DNA of 64,000 bases from JACRBR01 sp964371355 (GTDB lineage Bacteria > Chloroflexota > Dehalococcoidia > DSTF01 > JACRBR01): positions 1 through 64,000 of the forward strand of contig CAYJMG010000005.1 of assembly GCA_964371355.1 (NCBI GenBank), in the 5' to 3' direction. Position 1 is the stretch's first letter. Every line of letters begins with the position of its first letter. Below the pieces are notes generated by a model. That model was given only the letters and a program-made list of their open reading frames with translations. It was not told the DNA's origin and made no database searches. Of this stretch, positions 48,533 to 54,902 are shown one piece after another. The translations under genes and the position numbers were made by a program.

Positions 48533-49492
48533 ATGCCCGCACTCGAAGGAAAAGTCGCAGTGATCACCGGCAGCGGTCGCGGCATCGGCCGTGGCATGGC
48601 GCTGCTGTTTGCGCAGGAGGGCGCACGGGTCGTCGTAAACGACCCCGGCGTCAACACCGACGGCTCCGGCCACGACAACGGACCAGCCGACCAGGTCGTG
48701 GCCGAAATCAAGGCCGCCGGGGGCGAGGCCGTGGCGAGCTACGACTCAGTCGCCATCGCCGACGGGGGCGAGCGCATCATCCAGACCGCGCTCGACGCCT
48801 TTGGCCAGCTCGATGTCCTCGTGAACAATGCGGGCATCCTCCGCGACCGCATGATCTTCAACATGGGCGAAGAGGAGTGGGACGCCGTCATCGCCGTGCA
48901 CCTGAAGGGCCACTTCAACTGCACGAAGCCCGCATCGATCATCTTCCGCCAGCAGCGCCACGGTCGCATCATCAACTTCTCGTCCGGCTCCGGCATCATC
49001 GGCAACGCCGGCCAGGCGAACTACGGCGCTGCCAAGTCCGGCATCGCCGGGTTCACGCGCGTCGTCGCGAAGGACCTGGGCCGCTACGGCGTCACCTGCA
49101 ACGCGATTGCGCCCGGCGCCGCCACCCGTATGACGCAGAGCGTCACGGACCAGGCGCGCGAGCTGCGGCAGCGTGCTGGCATCGGTGGCCCCGCTGGAGG
49201 GCAACGGCCCGCAGGGCGGCCTGCGCTGCGCGAGCCCGAGTACGTCGCCCCCATGGCGGCCTACCTGGCCAGCGATGACGCATGGAACGTCAACGGCCAG
49301 ATCTTCCACGTAGCCGGCGGTTCCGTGGGCCTCGCCTGGCACCCGACGCCGATGCGCACGATCTGGAAGCCGGCGATGTGGACGTTGGACGAGCTGTGCG
49401 AGATCGTCCCGTCGCAGCTCATGGCCGGCATCCCCAACCCGGCCCCGCCGCCGCCCGATCTCGAGATCCCGGGCCGCCCCGTGGCTGGATGA
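48533..49492 (+). CDS. (3R)-hydroxyacyl-CoA dehydrogenase-like SDR (MFE-2 type), copy 1
   Basis: The 319-residue SDR has KVAVITGSGRGIGRGMALLF (TGxxxGIG), NNAGILRDRMIFNMGEEEWD (the ILRDR signature of the peroxisomal MFE-2 dehydrogenase domain), the Ser in INFSSGSG and Tyr/Lys in GQANYGAAKSG. A Pro-rich C-terminal extension (about 270-319) is shared with the second copy at 50246. With the hydratases it would oxidise 3R-hydroxyacyl-CoA in a beta-oxidation-like path. Confidence 0.9.
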   Translation: MPALEGKVAVITGSGRGIGRGMALLFAQEGARVVVNDPGVNTDGSGHDNGPADQVVAEIKAAGGEAVASYDSVAIADGGERIIQTALDAFGQLDVLVNNAGILRDRMIFNMGEEEWDAVIAVHLKGHFNCTKPASIIFRQQRHGRIINFSSGSGIIGNAGQANYGAAKSGIAGFTRVVAKDLGRYGVTCNAIAPGAATRMTQSVTDQARELRQRAGIGGPAGGQRPAGRPALREPEYVAPMAAYLASDDAWNVNGQIFHVAGGSVGLAWHPTPMRTIWKPAMWTLDELCEIVPSQLMAGIPNPAPPPPDLEIPGRPVAG

Positions 49493-50056
49493 ATGATGGC
49501 TGACGTTGTTCCCATGACCGCAAGCTCCGTTTCGTCTCGCAGCGCGGGCTTTCAGCCCGCGCGTGTCCCCGGGCGAGCACGCCGTCCGCTGCACGCGCAC
49601 CTTGGACGCACTCCGTACTTCGTGTCAACGCGCGTGCACAAGTCGAAGCGGGTCTTCGTCGGGCCCGTCGCGAGCGAAGCGAAGCAAGAGCTGCTGACCA
49701 TGCGTGAGCAGTACGGGTTCTTGCTCGTGGCCTATGTGTTCATGCCCGACCACGCGCACTTCGTAATCGTCCCCACCGGCGACTTCTCCATCTCCCAGAC
49801 AATGCGCCTCATCAAGGGGCGTACCTCCAGGCGTGTCAACGGATGCCTGCGGCGAGAAGGCCGCCTCTGGCAGGAGGGCTTCTTCGAGTACGCTCCTCGC
49901 ACGATCGAGCAGCTGAACGCTTACATCGAGTACGTCCATGCAAATCCGGTGAAGGCTGGCCTGGCAGTGCGCGCCGGAGACTACGCGCACTCGAGCGCAA
50001 ACGGCGACTGCATGGCCGACTACCAGTCGTTCTTCGAGAACGAGCGTGAGCCATGA
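49493..50056 (+). CDS. REP-associated tyrosine transposase (RAYT, Y1/IS200-like)
   Basis: The protein has the HUH motif in MPDHAHFVIVP and the conserved Tyr helix NAYIEYVHANPVKAGL, with SQTMRLIKGRTSRRVN between. This is the RAYT/IS200-like single-strand transposase layout. As written the 187-residue frame starts at ATG 49493 against the SDR stop, and its first 25 codons run through a REP (49542-49562). The native start is probably downstream of, or within, the REP; no good ribosome site was found. It is bounded by inverted REPs and splits the two SDR paralogues of the dehydratase operon. Confidence 0.87.
   Translation: MMADVVPMTASSVSSRSAGFQPARVPGRARRPLHAHLGRTPYFVSTRVHKSKRVFVGPVASEAKQELLTMREQYGFLLVAYVFMPDHAHFVIVPTGDFSISQTMRLIKGRTSRRVNGCLRREGRLWQEGFFEYAPRTIEQLNAYIEYVHANPVKAGLAVRAGDYAHSSANGDCMADYQSFFENEREP
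49542..49562. repeat. REP palindrome (family A), left of the RAYT
   Basis: GCGCGGGCT-ttc-AGCCCGCGC, perfect 9-bp stem. It is in inverted orientation to the copy at 50068-50088 (loop TTC against GAA). Confidence 0.9.
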
Positions 50057-50067
50057 ATCGCAACAAC

Positions 50068-50088
50068 GCGCGGGCTGAAAGCCCGCGC
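50068..50088. repeat. REP palindrome (family A), right of the RAYT
   Basis: GCGCGGGCT-gaa-AGCCCGCGC, 11 bp after the RAYT stop and followed by TGCGAGAAC. Together with the left REP it delimits a REPtron-like unit of about 550 bp. Confidence 0.9.
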
Positions 50089-50110
50089 TGCGAGAACGGA
50101 GAAGCGATGG

Positions 50111-50191
50111 TTCGCGCTGGAGACTCCGAGGGCAAACGGGTACTGCATCGCCGATTATCAGTCGTTCTTCGAGAACGGGCGTGAGTCGTAA
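50111..50191 (+). pseudogene. relic of a second RAYT 3' end
   Basis: In the frame ending at TAA 50191 the sequence encodes CIADYQSFFENGRES, almost the same as the RAYT C-terminus (CMADYQSFFENEREP). DNA similarity starts around GCGCTGGAGACTCC and includes several indels. Nothing upstream of 50111 remains of the gene. A diverged REP follows at 50203. Confidence 0.8.
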
Positions 50192-50202
50192 GTCGCAGCA
50201 GC

Positions 50203-50223
50203 GCGCGGGCGCAACCCCCGCGC
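50203..50223. repeat. REP palindrome (family A), diverged copy after the relic
   Basis: GCGCGGGCG-caa-CCCCCGCGC, eight of nine stem pairs intact, followed by TGCGAGAA as in the copy at 50068-50088. Confidence 0.75.
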
Positions 50224-50245
50224 TGCGAGAATGGGAGAGGCCACG

Positions 50246-51214
50246 ATGGGACGGTTAGATGGACGCGTCGCGGTAGTCACCGGAGCGGGCCGCGGCATCG
50301 GGCGCGGCGTCGCCAAGCTCCTTGCCCAGGAAGGCGCCAGCGTCGTCGTCAACGACTTCGGCGTGAACGTCGACGGCACGAAGCCTGACGCCGGTCCGGC
50401 GAAGGACGTCGCCGACGAGATCCGCGCCGCCGGCGGCAAGGCCGTCCCGAACTTCGACACTGTCGCCAACGTCGATGGCGGCGAGCGCATGGTCCAGCAG
50501 GCCCTCGACGAGTTCGGCCGGCTGGACATCCTCATCAACGTGGCCGGCATCCTGCGCGACCGCATGATCTTCAACATGGCCGAGCAGGAGTGGGACGATG
50601 TCATTGGCGTCCACCTGAAGGGCCACTACTGCACCACCAAGCCCGCCTCGATCATCTTCCGCCAGCAGCGCTATGGCCGCATCATCAACTTCTCGTCCAT
50701 CTCCGGCCTGGGCGGCCTGCCCGGGCAGGCGAACTACGGCGCGGCGAAGGCGGGTATCGCCGGCTTCACCCGCGTCGTCGCTCGCGACCTCGGCCGCTAT
50801 GGTGTCACCTGCAACGCCATCTCGCCCGGCGCCGCTACCCGCATGACGGCGACCATCCCCCAGAACACCGGACAGCTCCGCCAGCGTGCCGGGACCGCGC
50901 CCGTGGTCGCCGCCGCGCCGCAGGAGACCACCGTCCCGCCCATGCGCGAGCCGGAGTACGTCGCGCCCATGACGGTCTTCCTCGCCTGCGACGAGGCCTG
51001 GAACATCAACGGGAAGGTGTTCTACGTCGCCGGTGGCCGCATCTCGCTGGCGCATGAGGAGTCCCCCATGCGCCAGATCCAGAAGCAGGGCATGTGGACC
51101 GTTGACGAGCTGCGCGATCTTGTCCCCTCGCAGCTCACATACGGCCTCACGAACCCGGCCCCGCCGTCGCCGGATCTCGACCTTCCGGGCCGGCCCGCCG
51201 TCTCGCCCCCGTAA
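50246..51214 (+). CDS. (3R)-hydroxyacyl-CoA dehydrogenase-like SDR (MFE-2 type), copy 2
   Basis: This 322-residue paralogue of the gene at 48533 has RVAVVTGAGRGIGRGVAKLL, NVAGILRDRMIFNMAEQEWD, the Ser in INFSSISG and Tyr/Lys in GQANYGAAKAG. The C-terminal extension (MWTVDELRDLVPSQL, then NPAPPSPDLDLPGRP) matches that of copy 1. ATG 50246 follows GGGAGAGG. The REP/RAYT block now separates it from the rest of the operon by about 750 bp, so its transcription may differ. Confidence 0.9.
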   Translation: MGRLDGRVAVVTGAGRGIGRGVAKLLAQEGASVVVNDFGVNVDGTKPDAGPAKDVADEIRAAGGKAVPNFDTVANVDGGERMVQQALDEFGRLDILINVAGILRDRMIFNMAEQEWDDVIGVHLKGHYCTTKPASIIFRQQRYGRIINFSSISGLGGLPGQANYGAAKAGIAGFTRVVARDLGRYGVTCNAISPGAATRMTATIPQNTGQLRQRAGTAPVVAAAPQETTVPPMREPEYVAPMTVFLACDEAWNINGKVFYVAGGRISLAHEESPMRQIQKQGMWTVDELRDLVPSQLTYGLTNPAPPSPDLDLPGRPAVSPP

Positions 51215-51341
51215 TGCTCCCTTCGGGGGCACCGCGATTCCGTAAAGTGGGCGGGGGTATCGATAGAACGGATCGCGCCGCGGTATGCTGGACGGCGCTC
51301 AAGCGGCGCGCGTCCGCGGTCGCTCGGCGGGCCTTACGTTT

Positions 51342-51914
51342 ATGGGTCGCGTGAACCAAACAGCAACTGAGACATTCTGTCGACAAGTCCGTGCTCGCTC
51401 CGCCGAGCACCGGGAGGCGCTGCGGGTCCTGGGGCCTGCGAACCTGCACGGCCAGGCTGTTGCGATCTTAAGGCAGGAACTCGACTCGCTGATTCGAGTC
51501 ATTTACCTGCTCACGATCCGCGACCGTGGCCGTCGAGCACAGCTTGTCGCTGCGGCTGTTGAGGGACGGCCGTGGAAGCACGAGAGGAGTCGCAAACGGA
51601 TCACCGATCGCGAGATGGTTGAAGTGGCCCAAAACCTGCATGGCTGGACGGAGGCCGTTTATCGATTCGGCTGCGCCTTCGTCCATCTCTCGTCAATGCA
51701 CGACTACGCCGAACGTGATCCGATGTCTCAGATAACGGATGAAGAGCGGGCGTTGATTGTTCGATACTTGCGGTACTATCACGGTGCACCCGATGACGAC
51801 AATCCGAGCCTCGCTAGTATTGTTCCGCTGCTGCCCCGTGTATTTAAGAAGATAGCAGACAATCTGGAGTGCTACATCGCCAACTTGGAGCGCGATGAGG
51901 ACATTGAAGAATGA
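51342..51914 (+). CDS. hypothetical protein, all-helical
   Basis: From ATG 51342 the protein has 190 residues, mostly predicted helix (HGQAVAILRQELDSLIRVIY, EMVEVAQNLHGWTEAVYRFG, DEERALIVRYLRYYHGAP), with a conserved-looking CAFVHLSSMHDY segment resembling HEPN/AbiV-like or DUF-type helical proteins. Base composition is visibly less G+C-rich than its neighbours, so it may be acquired. There is no ribosome site of note. An earlier ATG at 51285 is possible. Function not recognised. Confidence 0.65.
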   Translation: MGRVNQTATETFCRQVRARSAEHREALRVLGPANLHGQAVAILRQELDSLIRVIYLLTIRDRGRRAQLVAAAVEGRPWKHERSRKRITDREMVEVAQNLHGWTEAVYRFGCAFVHLSSMHDYAERDPMSQITDEERALIVRYLRYYHGAPDDDNPSLASIVPLLPRVFKKIADNLECYIANLERDEDIEE

Positions 51915-52021
51915 GGCCAGCGTGGGATGATCCAACATTGAACCGGATCGCTCGGCCGCAACGTCCATTGGTTGGCGTGTCCCGTTGGTTATCAAGAGGT
52001 AGCGCGTCACTACGTTGGTGC

Positions 52022-52468
52022 CTATAGGTCGATATCGTGCTCGACGTCGAGCAGGGCGAGCCGCTGCATGAACTCCGCCCGGTGGTGGATGTCGTGCTCC
52101 AGCAGGTGGAACGCGATCCAGTGGCGGTCGTAGATCCTGCCGTCCCAGTCGCTGGTGTATGTCGCGTCAAGCTGTGTCTGGTTCGCGAGAAAGCGTTGCA
52201 GCCGGCTGTAACTCCGCTCCAGCTCGCGCTTCAGGTCGTCCTTCGATCGCGCCGTCGTCCAGGTGTTGAGGTAGGAGTCGCCATCGACAACGCGGTTGGC
52301 GAGCCAGATGTCGCGCGCGTCCGACACGTGGATCAGGATCCCCCGGAAGTTCCACAGCCCTTCTTTCGGGCTCCAGTTCATTTTGTCCTCGGGCACCAGA
52401 TCCACTATTTGGGCCAGGTGCTCTTGCACCGAGTCCCAGTGCGGCGAGATGTCGAGTCGAGGATACAA
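52022..52468 (-). CDS. DinB-like (DUF664-type) four-helix metal protein, copy 1, possibly 5'-truncated
   Basis: The 148 residues have GILIHVSDARDIW with the first metal His, and WIAFHLLEHDIHHRAEFMQR with the second His pair, typical of DinB/YfiT-like putative metal-dependent hydrolases. It is about 80% identical to the gene at 54375. The usual start and ribosome site seen in copy 2 are missing. Homology stops at a strong hairpin and the frame can only begin at a TTG (52468), so translation is doubtful. Confidence 0.75.
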   Translation of the reverse strand: MYPRLDISPHWDSVQEHLAQIVDLVPEDKMNWSPKEGLWNFRGILIHVSDARDIWLANRVVDGDSYLNTWTTARSKDDLKRELERSYSRLQRFLANQTQLDATYTSDWDGRIYDRHWIAFHLLEHDIHHRAEFMQRLALLDVEHDIDL

Positions 52469-52474
52469 GTGCTA

Positions 52475-52505
52475 GGAGAGGCCGCCCCCGCGGGGCGGCC
52501 TCTCC
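52475..52505. terminator. 14-bp perfect hairpin between esterase and DinB-like copy 1
   Basis: GGAGAGGCCGCCCC / GGGGCGGCCTCTCC with a CGC loop, 26 bp after the esterase stop. There is no T-run. It also marks the exact point where the two DinB-like copies stop matching. Confidence 0.65.
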
Positions 52506-52531
52506 ACTTGCATCCGCTTATGCCGGGCTCG

Positions 52532-53443
52532 CTACGGAAGTCCCTTTTCCGCTTGATGCTGCCATGCCGTGTTCGTGTTCAGCTCGGGAGGACTCCCCAC
52601 GAAGGCGCCTCGCGCGACGGCGTCACCCTGTAGCGTGTACATCATCCACGCCGTGATGTATCCCTGCAGCCGCGTGTCCACCTTCTGGATCTCGTTGTGC
52701 CCCGTCCCCTTCAAGCTGGCCTTCGCTGCGTGCGCGACCTGGTTGTACCAGTTCACGGCCTTCGACTCGGTCGCCAGGAAGTCGCTGCTTCCACGGACGA
52801 AGAAGATCGGCACGGTCAGGTTCGCCATGTTGGGCAGAGGCGTGCTCCACCAGAACGGATCCGGCAGCGCCACCGTCAGGGCTGTCTTGATGAGGCCGCT
52901 GGAATTGATCGTGGCGTTCAGGGTCCCGCCAGCCCCCTGCGAGTGTCCCAGCGCCCCGATCTTTGTCGTGTCCAGCTTCTGATAGAAGATGCTGGACGAG
53001 TTGCCGTTCTCGCTGACCATGTGGTTCGCGCCGTTCAGCATCTCCGTCCCCAGCCCCGTCTGCCCGCTGTTCGACGCGATCACCACGAATCCCCACGACG
53101 CGAGGTGCCCCAGCGTGTCCGCGTACTTGCTGGATGTTGCGCCCGTGCCGTTACCCCACGTGAGGATCGGGTGATCGAAGCCGTTCGCACCGAGGTTAGT
53201 GGGGTAGTACAACGTGTAGGTCCCACCGTACGCCGTCGCGCTGCCCGTGCTTACGGCCCACGAGCCCGTCGCGCGGTACGCCGTCTCGATCGATGACGCC
53301 GCGTCCGTCTGCGGCGCCGTGCGGATCTGCACGCCGGATCCCAGGACGAGTGCCGCTATGGCCGCGAGCGCCAGTACGGCAAGCGTCCTCCACGGTCCCT
53401 TCGTAACTGCGAGCCTCCTCAATGTGCGTGTCCCTTCCCGCAC
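52532..53443 (-). CDS. secreted alpha/beta-hydrolase (esterase/polyester-hydrolase-like)
   Basis: The 303-residue protein begins with a signal or anchor (TLAVLALAAIAALVLGSG). It has LYYPTNLGANGFDHPILTWG, ASWGFVVIASNSGQTGLG, the nucleophile elbow GALGHSQGAGG (GHSQG), an acid region FVRGSSDFLA and a late His in LKGTGHNEI, so the Ser-Asp-His triad is present. The fold matches chlorophyllase/PET-hydrolase-like esterases (Ser in GxSxG, short C-terminal Trp/Met loop). It should act outside the membrane. GTG 53443 is the start. A strong promoter with an operator lies upstream. Confidence 0.85.
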   Translation of the reverse strand: MREGTRTLRRLAVTKGPWRTLAVLALAAIAALVLGSGVQIRTAPQTDAASSIETAYRATGSWAVSTGSATAYGGTYTLYYPTNLGANGFDHPILTWGNGTGATSSKYADTLGHLASWGFVVIASNSGQTGLGTEMLNGANHMVSENGNSSSIFYQKLDTTKIGALGHSQGAGGTLNATINSSGLIKTALTVALPDPFWWSTPLPNMANLTVPIFFVRGSSDFLATESKAVNWYNQVAHAAKASLKGTGHNEIQKVDTRLQGYITAWMMYTLQGDAVARGAFVGSPPELNTNTAWQHQAEKGLP

Positions 53444-53520
53444 CGGAGCCCGGCCCAGGCCGTGCTCGGGGCGACACTTCTCGCCGCGGGCCCCGCCCGC
53501 AACGGATTTCTGGTGGGCCG

Positions 53521-53560
53521 ATAGTAATCCGCGCCGGGCTCAAAGTCAACAGTGTGTTGA
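53521..53560 (-). promoter_or_regulatory. esterase promoter with overlapping TetR-type operator
   Basis: On the minus strand: -35 TTGACT (53549-53544), 17-bp spacer, -10 TACTAT (53526-53521). The perfect palindrome TCAACA-GTG-TGTTGA (53546-53560) overlaps the -35 box. The divergent TetR gene begins at 53684, so it is the obvious candidate repressor. No clear plus-strand promoter was found. Confidence 0.75.
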
Positions 53561-53683
53561 AAATTATCGAACCTATGCCGAGGTTTATGAACGCTCTATC
53601 CGCGTGGGGTGCTAGGATGCCAGGAGAAACCCGTCGTGGGTTCGTGTCCGGCACGGCCGGAATCTCGATCTGAGGGGGCCAGG

Positions 53684-54343
53684 GTGACTCGACGCGCTCT
53701 TCCGATGCTCGCAGCGCAGGATATCGGCGGCCGGCGCCGCGGACCCCGCAAAGGAGACCTCAAGGAAGCTGCCATCCTCGACACGGCATGGACCCTGCTC
53801 GCAGAGAAGCCGCTGCCGCTCATCACCATCGAGGATCTCGCAGCCGGAGCGGGCATCTCCCGCTCCGCGTTCTACTTCTACTTCGAGTCGAAGGACGCCG
53901 TCATGCTGGCGCTCGCGGGCCGCGTCGCGGCCGAAATCCGCGCCGCGTTCGGCGTGGTGTTCCAGGTCGGCCAGGACGGCGATGTCGCGGGCCTTCGCCG
54001 GGCGATCGCCGCGTACATGACCCGCTGGCGGGAAAAGGGAGCGGTGCTCCGCGCCATGGACGCGCTCGCCGAGAAGGATTCGGCCCTGAGGGCCTTCTGG
54101 TCCAGGATCAGCGGCGAATTGCTGCTGGAAGCTGCGGAGGCCCTGGAGGGCCAGCGGCGGATCGGCCGCGCATTCGCCGCCCCTCCTTCGTCCGCTGACC
54201 TCGTGCGAGTTCTGTTCGCCATGCTGTGGCGGACCGGCTACGAGCTTTCCCTTCAGCAGCCATCACGTGCCGAAGAGAAACGAGTGGTCGACACGCTCAC
54301 GACGGTGTTCGTCCGTTCCTGCTTCGGCGCCGAATCGGTGTGA
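53684..54343 (+). CDS. TetR-family transcriptional regulator
   Basis: From GTG 53684 (GAGGGGG upstream) the protein has 219 residues. The N-terminal HTH (about 25-75) reads AILDTAWTLLAEKPLPLIT, IEDLAAGAGISRSAFYFYFE, with the KDAVMLAL helix. The C-terminal ligand domain (about 80-215) resembles EthR/TetR_C-type proteins. It faces the esterase gene, whose promoter carries a palindrome. ATG 53705 is an alternative start. Confidence 0.88.
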   Translation: MTRRALPMLAAQDIGGRRRGPRKGDLKEAAILDTAWTLLAEKPLPLITIEDLAAGAGISRSAFYFYFESKDAVMLALAGRVAAEIRAAFGVVFQVGQDGDVAGLRRAIAAYMTRWREKGAVLRAMDALAEKDSALRAFWSRISGELLLEAAEALEGQRRIGRAFAAPPSSADLVRVLFAMLWRTGYELSLQQPSRAEEKRVVDTLTTVFVRSCFGAESV

Positions 54344-54374
54344 CGGGCGACATATGGCGCTCGGGGCCTGGCCC

Positions 54375-54833
54375 TCAGATATCGATGCCGTGGTCGATAT
54401 CAAGGAGCGCCAGCCGCTGCAGTAGCTCCGCCCGGTGGTGGATGTCGTGCTCCAACAGGTGGAATGCGATCCAGTGACCGTCGTACTTCCTGCCGTCCCA
54501 GTCGCTTGTGTAGGTGGCGTCGAGCTGCGCCTGGTTCGCGAGGAAACGCCCCAGCCGCGCATACGTGCGCTCCAGCTCCCGCTTCAAGTCATCCTTCGAG
54601 CGAGCCGTCGTCCAGATGCTCGGGTGGCCCTCGCCGTCCTTCACGTCCCGCGTCAACCAGCGATCGCGCGCGTCCGACACATGGATCAGGATCCCCCGGA
54701 AGTTCCACAGCCCGTCTTTCGGGCTCCAGTTCATCTTGTCGTTGGGCGTGAGATCCACGATTTGGATCAGGTGCTCCTGCACCGAATCCCAGTGAGGCGA
54801 GATGTCGAGTCGCGGATGTCCTTGGTTCGCCAC
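54375..54833 (-). CDS. DinB-like (DUF664-type) four-helix metal protein, copy 2
   Basis: The 152-residue protein has the same motifs as copy 1 at 52022: GILIHVSDARDRW and WIAFHLLEHDIHHRAELLQR with putative metal His. It has a proper start (GTG 54833 with GGAGGT upstream). The two copies bracket the esterase and TetR genes on the same strand. DinB-like proteins are often stress-induced thiol- or metal-dependent enzymes; the substrate is unknown. Confidence 0.85.
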   Translation of the reverse strand: MANQGHPRLDISPHWDSVQEHLIQIVDLTPNDKMNWSPKDGLWNFRGILIHVSDARDRWLTRDVKDGEGHPSIWTTARSKDDLKRELERTYARLGRFLANQAQLDATYTSDWDGRKYDGHWIAFHLLEHDIHHRAELLQRLALLDIDHGIDI

Positions 54834-54872
54834 GATACCTCCAGGAACGGAAGGAGCCGCCGGCCGGCGACC

Positions 54873-54902
54873 CCTACAACCTACAACCGATAACCTGCAA
54901 CC
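54873..54902 (-). repeat. heptamer repeat after the sigma-factor stop codon
   Basis: Four 7-nt units CCTACAA, CCTACAA, CCGATAA, CCTGCAA (plus-strand reading) run directly up to the stop codon of the sigma-factor gene. Read on the coding strand, TAG recurs at 7-nt spacing. Confidence 0.65.
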
